Below, piece by piece: positions 18,918-28,229 of a stretch of DNA of 39,193 nt; position 1 is the stretch's first letter, and each line of letters opens with the position of its first letter. The stretch is from the NCBI GenBank assembly GCA_009692745.1, contig SHYO01000017.1:1-39193 (forward strand), read 5' to 3'. The notes beneath the pieces were generated by a model that had not been told where the DNA came from, searched no databases, and was given only the letters and a program-made list of their open reading frames with translations. The position numbers were made by a program, and so were the translations under genes. This DNA is from Chloroflexota bacterium (GTDB lineage: Bacteria > Chloroflexota > Anaerolineae > Epilineales > SHYO01).

Positions 18918-19822
18918 GCCTCCCCGTCCATTCCCACATACCAACATCTATTGCTGGATCCAACTTACAACGCCTGAGCGATCTCCTCGGCGATATGCTA
19001 TTCGTACTCACCTCCGTAGTGGGATTGTTAGCGTTCCTCTATCCATTCATTTTACCCCAGGCCGTAGCGGGGAATGAAGGCTTGGCCCACCAGCAGGATG
19101 CGCCACTGATATTTGTGATGATAGCCACACTATGCCTGGGGATGATCTTCCTGGAATTGGAACATGGCGGATTAACGGCACGCCTGACAGCCTTACTGGG
19201 CATTCTGGTAGCCATCAACGCCAGCTTACGAGCCCTGGACCTGGCGCTGCCGATTTTTAACATAGGAGGCTTTTCACCAATATTCTTTTTGTTTATCATC
19301 TGCGGTTATGCTTTCGGCGCGCGCTTCGGCTTTCTGCTGGGTGCCTTAACCATGGCGCTATCTGCTTTGATCACTGGCGGTATCGGTCCGTGGTTACCCT
19401 ATCAGATGCTCGCCGCTGGTTGGGTAGGTATGAGCTCCGGCTGGTTTAGACCTAAATCCCAGGTTGGCAGGCGGGGAGATAACCATTCCCGCGCCAAATT
19501 AGAAATTTGGTTGTTGGTTGGTTTGGGCCTCTTTTGGGGCATCGCCTTTGGTGCGATTATGAATCTCTTCTTTTGGCCGTTTACCGGCGGTGGGTTACCT
19601 GCTGAGTACTCTCAGCAGGCGCCCGGGGAAGGAATCCTGGAAGGGATGCGCCGCTATACCGCCTTCTATGTGGTAACTTCTCTCTGGTGGGACTTGGGGC
19701 GCTCCGTGGGAAATGCAATTCTGCTGCTGGCCCTGGGGCAGCCGGTATTACGCTTACTGCGGCGCTTCCAACATCGCTTCACCCTGGAAGTAGTAACTCC
19801 AGGCAATAAAGATATCTTATGA
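18914..19822 (+). CDS. ECF transporter S-component-like membrane protein
   Basis: Multi-TM; PIFFLFIICGYAFGARFGFLLGALTMALSALITGGIGPWLPYQML pattern of ECF S components. ATGA overlap with murJ. Confidence 0.7.
   Translation: MSLPVHSHIPTSIAGSNLQRLSDLLGDMLFVLTSVVGLLAFLYPFILPQAVAGNEGLAHQQDAPLIFVMIATLCLGMIFLELEHGGLTARLTALLGILVAINASLRALDLALPIFNIGGFSPIFFLFIICGYAFGARFGFLLGALTMALSALITGGIGPWLPYQMLAAGWVGMSSGWFRPKSQVGRRGDNHSRAKLEIWLLVGLGLFWGIAFGAIMNLFFWPFTGGGLPAEYSQQAPGEGILEGMRRYTAFYVVTSLWWDLGRSVGNAILLLALGQPVLRLLRRFQHRFTLEVVTPGNKDIL
19598..19619. repeat. CCTGCTGAGTACTCTCAGCAGG (dispersed family, copy 4, inside a CDS)
   Basis: Exact 16-mer core 19601..19616 with arms extended to 9 bp; encodes PAEYSQQ within the ECF S-component-like ORF. 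Confidence 0.9.
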
Positions 19823-19922
19823 CAAGTTTATTTAAATACGTGGGGTATCAGCCATTAGAAACCAGGTACCTCGCTATACCCGGTTCTCGATCTATGTTTC
19901 TGGAACTGCGAGAATAGAAGAT

Positions 19923-20771
19923 ATGCCAGAACTACCCGAAGTTGAAAGCATTCGCCGCTCGCTGATCCTGGGCGGTCTGCCTGGCAAATGCATTCTCGAC
20001 GCAGCCGTGTTCTGGCGTCGCACTATTCAGACACCTGAGGTGGATCTCTTTCTGGCCTTAATCCGGGGCGAGACGATTATTGACATCGACAGACGTGGAA
20101 AATATATCCAATTTTCGCTCTCCGGGGGTTTACACCTTTTGACGCACATGCGGATGACGGGGGGATTATTCCTAATGTCGGGCAGTACCCCCCTCCATCC
20201 CCATACTCGGGTTATCTTCCATCTCGACGATGGACGGGATTTACGATTTGTGGATCAGCGCAAATTTGGCCGCCTGGCTCTGGTAGAAAATCCTGACCAG
20301 ATCCTGGCATCTTTAGGACCTGAGCCCTTATCGCCAGAATTTACGGTAGATCAGCTCGCCAATAGTCTACACAAACGGTCGAGGGCTATTAAGCCATTAT
20401 TGCTGGACCAGGCCATCGTGGCGGGACTGGGTAATATTTACGTCGACGAGGTACTCTACGAGGCTCGTATCCATCCCCTGCGCCCTGCCAACAATCTGGA
20501 GGCGAAGGAGATGCTGGCTTTATATACAGCCATACGTCGTGTGCTAAAATCTGCTGTGGACCAGGGTGGGACTACTTTTGATTCGTTCGCCAATGCTACC
20601 GGCCAACCGGGAAAATTCCAGGAAGAGCTGGTGGTTTTCCACCAGGTTGGTCTCCCATGCCCCAGGTGTAATACCCCCATTCTGCGTCTCGTTGTAGCGC
20701 AACGGGGCACCCACATCTGCCCCAATTGCCAGGTACTAGCTGCCCCTCAGACCAAGGGGAATGGGGACTAA
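19923..20771 (+). CDS. mutM: Formamidopyrimidine-DNA glycosylase
   Basis: MPELPEVESIRRSL N terminus, LTHMRMTGGL, GLGNIYVDEVLYEARIHP, C-terminal zinc finger CPRCNTPI...CPNCQ. Confidence 0.95.
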   Translation: MPELPEVESIRRSLILGGLPGKCILDAAVFWRRTIQTPEVDLFLALIRGETIIDIDRRGKYIQFSLSGGLHLLTHMRMTGGLFLMSGSTPLHPHTRVIFHLDDGRDLRFVDQRKFGRLALVENPDQILASLGPEPLSPEFTVDQLANSLHKRSRAIKPLLLDQAIVAGLGNIYVDEVLYEARIHPLRPANNLEAKEMLALYTAIRRVLKSAVDQGGTTFDSFANATGQPGKFQEELVVFHQVGLPCPRCNTPILRLVVAQRGTHICPNCQVLAAPQTKGNGD

Positions 20772-20814
20772 ACGGCAATTCCGCGGCGAAGCCAGCATAT
20801 CTTATCAGAGTCTA

Positions 20815-20843
20815 TTGACGCGCCGATTTAGCTGAATTATAAT
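20815..20843 (+). promoter_or_regulatory. Sigma70-type promoter TTGACG-N17-TATAAT
   Basis: TTGACG 20815..20820, 17-nt spacer, TATAAT 20838..20843, 40 nt before the ATG at 20883. Confidence 0.7.
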
Positions 20844-20882
20844 ACTCTCACTTCCCGCATACCTCAAGAAAGGTTCATCAAA

Positions 20883-21221
20883 ATGGGCAATAATTATAAA
20901 ACCTCTTCAGGGGAAAACACAGAGAAGATCATTCACACAATCGAAGGGTTAAAATCTGCACGTAATGCCAAAATACGTTCTATGTTCAACTTTGGCGAAC
21001 AGGTCTGGATCGTGCATGAGCAGGCAAACATAGGGACGGCGGAAATCCATTTCTCCATCATACGGCGCCTATCCCGACTTCAGGGTACTGGATGGGCCCG
21101 CATTCGCTATAGATATGACGGTCTTGGCAATATATTGCATTATCTGGGAGAAGCACCGTTGATGTTGGCCGAGGTGGAAGCCCTCAGTGCAGATGATCGC
21201 TTTTATACAGGGATATGGTAA
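20883..21221 (+). CDS. Hypothetical protein
   Basis: 112 aa ORF preceded by a near-consensus promoter; no family recognised. Confidence 0.65.
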   Translation: MGNNYKTSSGENTEKIIHTIEGLKSARNAKIRSMFNFGEQVWIVHEQANIGTAEIHFSIIRRLSRLQGTGWARIRYRYDGLGNILHYLGEAPLMLAEVEALSADDRFYTGIW

Positions 21222-21273
21222 ATGCGAGCCAATTGGTAAAGATACTGGCTTCTCCGCCAGTTTTAGCCGAAGA

Positions 21274-22971
21274 CTACCTCTGAGATCGGACCCAACGCCG
21301 CGTCAACCTCACCGCGATTAACATCAAAGCCAACATCCCTCCCAGGAGAAAATAGCTGCCCAATCCCAACCCGGTCTTCGGCAACTCCCCTTTTGGTACA
21401 AAGGCAATTGGCGTAGGACTGGCAGGCGCAGTAGATGCGGCCGTAACCAGTGGGGTTTGATCTTCCAGCTTTGCCGCCGCCGGTGAATTCTGCTGGGTTG
21501 AGGTTGGCTGACCAACTGTTACCGTTAGGGATTCAGTAATCAGCGGAGGCTGGGTTGCAGAAGGAGAAACAGCGGTTGCGACAGCCGCAAGAGTTTGGGT
21601 GGGCCGGGTACTCCCGGCAGGTGACGCAGCCGGACTAGATACCGGCTGGTTACCACCGGACGATACAGTTGTACCTTGAGGGACCGGCGAGTGAGTCGGG
21701 CTGGCAGACGGCTGTGTAGTAGCCGTGCCACTGACCAGAGCAATTGCCGGGCTTTTAGACGCCGGTGGAGGTGTCTTAGTAGCAGGCTGGCTTGATCCAG
21801 GCGTAGCCTGGACTGGGTTTTGAGATGGCACCTGCGCCACCGGTGGCTGGGCCGGGGCGGATACTGTCGCAGGCACAATTGGAGAACTAGCGGCAGGGAG
21901 TTGGGGCGTGGTCGCAGGCGACTTGGTCGCAAGCGACTTAGTAGCCACCGGTGTTGCTTGCCGAGATGTGACGGTGGGACTCTGTTTTGAAGTTGGCTGT
22001 ACCGATAGGGTCGGTGATAGGACGGGACCTCCGCTAGAATTTCCAGGAGCTGCTACCGGGCTATTGGCAACTATAGTCGGTTGCCCAACCGGAGTTGGGA
22101 GCATATTTGCCGAAGGTTGTACCCCGCCCGGCGTAGGACTTAGCGGAACCGCTGTGGGCTTGGCCGCTGGCACAGATGGGCTGGGAAGTGATGGTTGCCG
22201 GGCAGCCGCTGAAGATACCTGGGTAGCAATAGGTTCGGTAGTCGTCGGGAACACGGGCGGAGTGCCAGTGAAGAGGGGCGGTATGAAGGTGGAAACCGGC
22301 GGAGCCGACGCGGCCGGTGCGGATGGTGTCGGGAAAACCGGAGGGGTACCGGTAAAAAGAGGTGGTATGAAAGTAGAAACCGGCGGAGCCGATGCGGCCT
22401 GCAAGGTGGGCGTCGCCGAAGCCGGACTTTCGGTCCCCAATACAATCGTCACAACCGGAACAAGGGGTTGGCCGGATGATGAACCGGCCTGGGCCAACCC
22501 CGCAGGATTAGTGGGAGAGGGCAGGGTGAGGGGTGTGCCGGAGGGCTGAAGCGGGACAACTGTCATTGTCTCAGGCGCAGGCGATTGGGTGGGCCGGATC
22601 GTGGGGGACGCCGTAGATGACTTCCCAACCAGGTTGGGCGGTATGAAGCCATCCCCACTGGTAGGGGATGGCGGGGGCATTACGGTAATGCCCGCAATCA
22701 CCGTGGCAGGCAGAAGGGGTACTTGAGTGGCTAAAAGCGCGACTACCGTTGTCGCATTCGCGCCCGTGCGGACAACTCCGGGGGTAGTGGAAATCGACAT
22801 GGTGGCTACCCGCGCAGCGACCTGCGTAGCAAGTTGAGCGGCTCTGGGTTGCTCGAAAGATACATATGCCAGAATACCGAGAAGACTCAGGATCAGCATG
22901 CCAACCAGGCCTACTACCAATGAGATCAGTAAACCACTATTTCCATTATTGGACGGTAATCGGTCACTCAT
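21274..22971 (-). CDS. Pro/Ser/Thr-rich surface protein with N-terminal TM and C-terminal LPKTG sorting signal
   Basis: N-terminal LLISLVVGLVGMLILSLLGILAYV; long P/S/T/A-rich region; C terminus ELPKTG-LGLGSYFLLGGMLALMLIAVRLTRRWVRSQR. Confidence 0.8.
   Translation of the reverse strand: MSDRLPSNNGNSGLLISLVVGLVGMLILSLLGILAYVSFEQPRAAQLATQVAARVATMSISTTPGVVRTGANATTVVALLATQVPLLPATVIAGITVMPPPSPTSGDGFIPPNLVGKSSTASPTIRPTQSPAPETMTVVPLQPSGTPLTLPSPTNPAGLAQAGSSSGQPLVPVVTIVLGTESPASATPTLQAASAPPVSTFIPPLFTGTPPVFPTPSAPAASAPPVSTFIPPLFTGTPPVFPTTTEPIATQVSSAAARQPSLPSPSVPAAKPTAVPLSPTPGGVQPSANMLPTPVGQPTIVANSPVAAPGNSSGGPVLSPTLSVQPTSKQSPTVTSRQATPVATKSLATKSPATTPQLPAASSPIVPATVSAPAQPPVAQVPSQNPVQATPGSSQPATKTPPPASKSPAIALVSGTATTQPSASPTHSPVPQGTTVSSGGNQPVSSPAASPAGSTRPTQTLAAVATAVSPSATQPPLITESLTVTVGQPTSTQQNSPAAAKLEDQTPLVTAASTAPASPTPIAFVPKGELPKTGLGLGSYFLLGGMLALMLIAVRLTRRWVRSQR
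22250..22400 (-). repeat. Two tandem copies of an 84-bp (28-aa) coding repeat
   Basis: Protein units AASAPPVSTFIPPLFTGTPPVFPT occur twice; GGTATGA landmark at 22280 and 22364 gives an 84-bp offset. Confidence 0.75.
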
Positions 22972-23090
22972 GCACGATCATTCTCGAACGGACCAGCCTC
23001 GAACACATCCCAAGGGATCAACATTAGCAACCCAAAATTCATATTTGACTCAATCATCACCGCTGCCCTGCTTAGCATACATCTAGGACT

Positions 23091-24806
23091 CTATGCGACC
23101 GTTTCTAATGTCAAAACACCTAGAGCAGCACGCCATTGGCGCAGCAGGCCGGTTAAATCATGGGATGTATCTATTGGTCTGCCCCGAGCATCTATTATCA
23201 CTCCCAGCACACCTCCGGTTACCTGTGTGATAGCCGCTTTTCCTTTTGTCCCCAAACCCACATCAAACCCATGTGCCGGGTAAAGCTCCAGGGTAGCCAT
23301 CTCATCAGGTGCCAGAGGAATCAAAGTCAACGTACCATATGTGATCTCGTAGGTCTCTTCGGCGCCCTGCTCCGGACGTACCTTTAAACGCAAAACCTGT
23401 TCACCCAGTTTAGCCTGGCCGATTGGCGCCACCACCGGTCCCAAGTTCAATAATGTATCACGCGCCAGGACTTGTTCTGCTGCCAAAGGATTATGGGCTG
23501 CCAGGGCGCCTAACAATGGCATGAGGCCATCAGGATCCAAGGCTAAGTTTACCACACCCCGGGGCTGAAGGGAATCCAGAAGTACCAAGGCTGACTCGCC
23601 GAAATGCCCCGCCTGACTCAAAGCCCCACCGGTGCCTACAATCAGATCAAGCTGAGGTAAGGTAATATGGGGGCCAGTACCGCTGCCCCAAATGCCTTTG
23701 GCAGTCAGCCTGATGGCTTCCCGCGCTAGAGCAGCATCCATCGGACGGCCAATAAATTCCTGCTGGCTAAGCAACTCCGCCACCACCGCCCCATCTCCCG
23801 TCGGGTTACCAGGCAACCAGCGCGCCACAGCATCAGCTCCGGCTTCGGTCAAAACCTGGGGACTATGGCGGCCGGTACCCAAATCGGCCCTTTGGTAGCG
23901 GGTGGTACCTTCAGGTGTCGATAACACCAAGGTAGTGCCTGTGCTACCAGCATCTACTCCCAATACCCGCATATTATTCTGTTGGGATAGGAAACGTATG
24001 ATAGTACTAAATCCTCTGCCAGTAGGCCAGATATCTTGCTGCGACCAGGCGCGCAAAGCACGCAATCCGGTAGCCGGCATAACTTTCTGATCAATATACT
24101 GCTGGTCCAGACAAGCCTGCAAGTCGCTGGCATCTTCCAGCACATTGCCACAAATCACCGGCTTTCCACAAGTTGCCAGAGTCTGTTCAATGCTTTTCAG
24201 TGCTCCGGCGTGGCCCGCGAATATCAGACGAGGGGCCATCCCATCAAGACCTGCGTACAGGCGCGCCAGAGATTTAGCCCATTGTCCCAATCCATTAGCC
24301 GCCCGTGATTCCTCTCCTCCAACGAGTAGAATGACATCCGGCGCATACTGGCGGTAGGCTTCAGCCAGCCGCTCATCCAGAGCACGCCAGTTGCGATTAT
24401 CGTCTAAAGCCAGGGTTTTGATGACCTGGATGTAGCTTCCCTGCAGGGCGCGGCGTGTCTGGTAGATGCTATATTCATTGCTAAGACCAGTGGCCAGCAC
24501 ATTCAGCGGTTCGCCAAAGCTGGCAGTGATAATCCAGGCATCTACCCCCTGGTAACCGCGCTCCGGGAGGAGGGGTGTGCCTGATGTATCCAGCAAGGCC
24601 CGGCCGGTCATACTACTGATCCTGCCCACAGTCTGCCCTATGGCCTGTAGCAATGATAATTTGGCAGTCCGGGATGCCTGGGTCATAGCCAGTAAACGAT
24701 ATTCTCCTTCTACCAACTCTACCAGAGCCGTGCGAATCGTCGTATTCCCCAAATCCAACAATAGGAATGATGTTCCCGTAATTTGACCGCCAGTTGCGTC
24801 TGTCAT
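23091..24806 (-). CDS. Glutamate mutase L (GlmL/MutL)-like ASKHA-fold protein
   Basis: LLLDLGNTTIRTALVEL, ILLVGGEESRAANGL, MRVLGVDAGSTGTTLVLST, DLIVGTGGALSQAG; length and layout fit the MutL/GlmL family. Confidence 0.75.
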   Translation of the reverse strand: MTDATGGQITGTSFLLLDLGNTTIRTALVELVEGEYRLLAMTQASRTAKLSLLQAIGQTVGRISSMTGRALLDTSGTPLLPERGYQGVDAWIITASFGEPLNVLATGLSNEYSIYQTRRALQGSYIQVIKTLALDDNRNWRALDERLAEAYRQYAPDVILLVGGEESRAANGLGQWAKSLARLYAGLDGMAPRLIFAGHAGALKSIEQTLATCGKPVICGNVLEDASDLQACLDQQYIDQKVMPATGLRALRAWSQQDIWPTGRGFSTIIRFLSQQNNMRVLGVDAGSTGTTLVLSTPEGTTRYQRADLGTGRHSPQVLTEAGADAVARWLPGNPTGDGAVVAELLSQQEFIGRPMDAALAREAIRLTAKGIWGSGTGPHITLPQLDLIVGTGGALSQAGHFGESALVLLDSLQPRGVVNLALDPDGLMPLLGALAAHNPLAAEQVLARDTLLNLGPVVAPIGQAKLGEQVLRLKVRPEQGAEETYEITYGTLTLIPLAPDEMATLELYPAHGFDVGLGTKGKAAITQVTGGVLGVIIDARGRPIDTSHDLTGLLRQWRAALGVLTLETVA

Positions 24807-24915
24807 ATTTCTCCTGTTTCGATTTCCAGTACATCAGCCGTTACCCACGTAAGGTAACGAGACAACAGGAGCTTCTGAAACGAGACTTTACCGGAGTGCC
24901 ATCCTTGCAAAAGAT

Positions 24916-25329
24916 TCATGGCAAAATTTTAACCCACATCACGCGCACAAAGGGTGGGCATTGCTCCAGGTAATAGGTTCGGAATCCGGTAACCTGCACA
25001 TGTAATTGTAGATATACATCTAGATCTTCACTAATCCCATCTAAATACGCTATCGGTAATACCTGACCAGGGGCCATCAGTGCGAATCTTCCCTGCTGGC
25101 AAACTGAAGTTTCTACGGATTGAATCCAACCGGCTAACTCGACCGCTGGTATAGACTTGTGCTCAAGAAAACCTGTTTCTATCCCGCTGACACCTGCTAC
25201 ACCAAAGATACCTGGATCAGGCTCGGGGGAACTGGCCGCAACTATAGATGGGGCGAGCAGGCCGAATAGGGATGACAGCAAGTATATAGTAGCACTCATC
25301 AGAAAAATCCAAACACGATTTTCAACCAC
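24916..25329 (-). CDS. Hypothetical secreted protein
   Basis: 137 aa with N-terminal hydrophobic signal-like segment (VWIFLMSATIYLLSSLFGLLAPSIVAA). Confidence 0.5.
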   Translation of the reverse strand: MVENRVWIFLMSATIYLLSSLFGLLAPSIVAASSPEPDPGIFGVAGVSGIETGFLEHKSIPAVELAGWIQSVETSVCQQGRFALMAPGQVLPIAYLDGISEDLDVYLQLHVQVTGFRTYYLEQCPPFVRVMWVKILP

Positions 25330-25566
25330 ACCTATATCCTATTCCGAGTTTGCTAGTCCAGATATGAAAAAGTTAAGATTCCAGGTGTTCTATCAACTTC
25401 TCATGACCTACCACTTAACGGGAAAGCACTTACTGTACATAGATATTATACAAGATCGATCTATGTTACGTCAATGAGGAATATGTAAAAATTTGGTGAT
25501 TTTAATCAAATATCCATAGATACTTTCTTGGGATGAAACGTTTGCAACTTTTACAGCATAAATGGC

Positions 25567-25596
25567 TGGACTAAACGTCTCGGGATATGCTATAAT
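25567..25596 (+). promoter_or_regulatory. Putative promoter TGGACT-N18-TATAAT
   Basis: TGGACT 25567..25572, TATAAT 25591..25596, about 90 nt upstream of the solute-binding protein start. Confidence 0.45.
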
Positions 25597-25686
25597 TCAT
25601 TAACCTTTGGTGTTGCAATTCAAATGATGGGATCATTATTAAGATTTGTTGTTAAGCAGGTTTTCAGATTTAAAGAAAAGAAGTCC

Positions 25687-27063
25687 ATGAAGCGTTTGAT
25701 GCTGTTTTTTGCGATAATCTCCGCGTTATTTGTGCTTACGGCCTGTGGCGCAGCCACTGCCACTCCGGCCACTCCCCCGCCGCAGGCGGCCGCGCCGACT
25801 ACAGCTCCTACTGTAGCTCCAGCAAAACCCACTGAGGTACCGAAACCCACGACAGCGCCAACCGCAGCGCCGACTACCGCTCCCACTACCGCTCCCACCA
25901 CTGCAGCAGCAAAGCCTACCACTGCCGCTACAGCCATGCCGGCCGGAACGATGGGGAATGCCAACCTGAAAGCCAAGATCGCTCTGTGGCATGGTTGGAC
26001 CGGGGCGGAGCAGGAAACTTTGCAAGCCACTTTGGCTGATTTCCAGAAAGCCTATCCCAATGTCACGGTCGAAGTTTTAGCAGTGCCTTTCGACCAACTG
26101 CAGAACAAGTTCACGACCGAGGCCTCGACCGGCGGTGGACCTGATTTACTGGTTGATCCGAAAGACTGGATTGGTGGACTGGTCCAGGCGAAATTGATTG
26201 CGCCACTGGATGACGTGGGTAAAGATATCCTGGCCCAATTGAACCCAGCAGCGGCAAATGCCAACAAGTTCCAAAACAAAATCTGGGGGTTACCCGAATC
26301 GACCGAGTCGATAGCTCTCTGGTACAACACAGCTATGCTCAAAACCCCTCCGGCGACCGACACAGAAATGTTGCAGATGGCCGGTACTTGCGGTCTTGGT
26401 CTGAACACCGGTTTCTACCAGGCGGTAGGATTCCTCTATGCCTTCGGCGGTTCCGTCTTCACCAGCGATCTGAAATCCGGTTTCACAGCTCCCGGTGTCG
26501 CCGACTTTCTAAGCTGGATGAAGATAGCTAAGGAAACCAAGGGCGTAATTGCTGATGCAGACGGTGGTAAGCTGGATGCAGCCTTCAAGGACGGTAAGAT
26601 ATGCATGATCTTTAACGGTCCCTGGGCCACCGGCGACTATGCTAAGGCCTTAGGCAAGGACAAGTTGGGCATTGCTGCTCCTATTAAGATTGCGAAGACC
26701 GGCAAAACCTTTGCCCCGTTCCTGGGCACTAAGAATGTTTTCTTGAGCACTAATAGCAAGGGCGACAATCAGAAAGCAGCCTTGGCGTTCATGAACTTCA
26801 TCGTCAGCCCGGCTGAACAGGCTAATTTCGCGGCCAAGGCCGGTCACATCCCTACGAATAACAGCGTGAAGATCGATGATCCTATCATCAACGGTTTCAT
26901 TACTCAGAGTAAGTCGTCCTCCTACTTCCCGAACGAACCTGAAATGGGCGCGGTCTGGGGACCGGCTGGCGACATGATTATCAAGGCAATTGAAGGCAAA
27001 TCTGCTCCGGACGCGGCGGCTACTGAGGCAGCTACGCTTATCGACAAGGCGAATAAACGGTAG
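25687..27063 (+). CDS. Extracellular solute-binding lipoprotein (family 1, maltose/sugar type)
   Basis: Lipobox LTAC; Ala/Pro/Thr-rich linker; ALWHGWTGAEQETLQATLADFQKAYPNVTVEVLAVPFDQLQNKFTTEASTGGGPDLLV; C-terminal SBP features. Start 25687 (MKRLMLFF) preferred. Confidence 0.9.
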   Translation: MKRLMLFFAIISALFVLTACGAATATPATPPPQAAAPTTAPTVAPAKPTEVPKPTTAPTAAPTTAPTTAPTTAAAKPTTAATAMPAGTMGNANLKAKIALWHGWTGAEQETLQATLADFQKAYPNVTVEVLAVPFDQLQNKFTTEASTGGGPDLLVDPKDWIGGLVQAKLIAPLDDVGKDILAQLNPAAANANKFQNKIWGLPESTESIALWYNTAMLKTPPATDTEMLQMAGTCGLGLNTGFYQAVGFLYAFGGSVFTSDLKSGFTAPGVADFLSWMKIAKETKGVIADADGGKLDAAFKDGKICMIFNGPWATGDYAKALGKDKLGIAAPIKIAKTGKTFAPFLGTKNVFLSTNSKGDNQKAALAFMNFIVSPAEQANFAAKAGHIPTNNSVKIDDPIINGFITQSKSSSYFPNEPEMGAVWGPAGDMIIKAIEGKSAPDAAATEAATLIDKANKR

Positions 27064-27106
27064 GTGGGGTTAAGGGATAAGCCACGGCAATATCTGGAAA
27101 TTCAAA

Positions 27107-27151
27107 AGCCCGGCTTCATTTATCTGGTAGTCAGATAAATGAAGCCGGGCT
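27107..27151. terminator. Perfect 20-bp stem, 5-nt loop bidirectional terminator
   Basis: AGCCCGGCTTCATTTATCTG - GTAGT - CAGATAAATGAAGCCGGGCT, located between the convergent SBP and LysM genes. Confidence 0.85.
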
Positions 27152-27218
27152 AATTTAATCCTGGCGAACTACATTTGCAGATTAAATCTTTGCTTACCCT
27201 TCAACCAGCCCTCTAGCC

Positions 27219-28229
27219 TCAGGGATGGTACACTCTCAACTCAGGCGAGCGGGCTTCCTGACCGCGGGCCCCTATAGCTACCGCATAAATCCGCCCCTGG
27301 AACGATTGGTTGGGCGTTTCCCACATGAAGGCCCAGCCATCCTCTTTGGTGGTATCGGTGCCTAACTTATTTGGCTGGCTGTTGGGCGCTCCGTCCACAT
27401 AATAGAAATCAACATGGTCGACATTCGTAGCCTGGACGATCACCGAGACCCGGCCTCTGATGTTGTAGATGCCCAATGCACTGGTAGCAGGGACAACCCG
27501 GATGTCCTCCACTGTAGGAGCACCGGTGGCACCGGTTGTCGAAGTAGTGGAAGAGGTACTAGTAACCGGTGCCGTTGGCGCTACCGGCGTGGTAGGAGTC
27601 ACCGGCTTGGTCGGGGTTACGGGAGTAGTAGGAGCCAGCGGCGTCGTGGGGGTTACCGGCTTCGTCGGTGTAACTCCGGTGGGCGTAATTGGGGTCGTAG
27701 ACGTTATGGGTTTCGCAGCAGACATAGGCGCTGTGGCGGTCATCGCCTTAGTTGGGGTCATCTCACTACTGGCAGCTACAGGTGCTGCCGGGCCTCCAGC
27801 ACCCCCTGGGATATACAGCACCTGCCCATATCGGATATAGTTGACATTCCATATACCATTATAGGCAGCCAAACTTCGCACCGAAACACCAAAACGGTAC
27901 GCAATGCCAGACAAGGTATCTCCTGGCCGGACGATATACTTGTTGCCGCCGGGGGCTGGCATGGGTCCAGGTCCCCCACCTTGGGGGATGATCAAAACCT
28001 GTCCGGCCCGAATATAGTTGGCATTCCAGATATGGTTCAATTCCACAATCGCACGGACTGTAGTGCCAAATTTCCAGGCGACACTAGAGAGATTATCTCC
28101 CCACCGGACGACATAGAGAATGTCAGCGGCATTTCCAATAGCATTTGTGCCGGCCTGCATCACTGAAACCGTACCTAGTAATAAACTTAGAGCTAAGAAG
28201 AATGCGGTGATTATTCTCCCGAGACGCAT
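27219..28229 (-). CDS. Secreted protein with two LysM domains and a Thr/Pro-rich linker
   Basis: LysM units YVVRWGDNLSSVAWKFGTTVRAIVELNHIWNANYIRAGQVLIIP and YIVRPGDTLSGIAYRFGVSVRSLAAYNGIWNVNYIRYGQVLYIP; N-terminal signal peptide. Confidence 0.9.
   Translation of the reverse strand: MRLGRIITAFFLALSLLLGTVSVMQAGTNAIGNAADILYVVRWGDNLSSVAWKFGTTVRAIVELNHIWNANYIRAGQVLIIPQGGGPGPMPAPGGNKYIVRPGDTLSGIAYRFGVSVRSLAAYNGIWNVNYIRYGQVLYIPGGAGGPAAPVAASSEMTPTKAMTATAPMSAAKPITSTTPITPTGVTPTKPVTPTTPLAPTTPVTPTKPVTPTTPVAPTAPVTSTSSTTSTTGATGAPTVEDIRVVPATSALGIYNIRGRVSVIVQATNVDHVDFYYVDGAPNSQPNKLGTDTTKEDGWAFMWETPNQSFQGRIYAVAIGARGQEARSPELRVYHP
27586..27693 (-). repeat. Degenerate ~54-bp coding tandem repeat in the Thr/Pro-rich linker
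   Basis: GGCGTGGTAGGAGT (27586) recurs as GGCGTCGTGGGGGT (27640), offset 54 bp = 18 aa (PVTPTKPVTPTTPLAPTT-like units). Confidence 0.6.

Noticed and set aside
21908-22549. 213-aa + ORF antisense to the LPKTG protein
   Set aside because: Gly/Val-rich antisense of a Pro/Thr repeat region; not an independent gene.
27414-28166. 250-aa + ORF antisense to the LysM protein
   Set aside because: Composition (Arg/Gly/Ser) is the antisense reading of LysM and TP-rich coding sequence.
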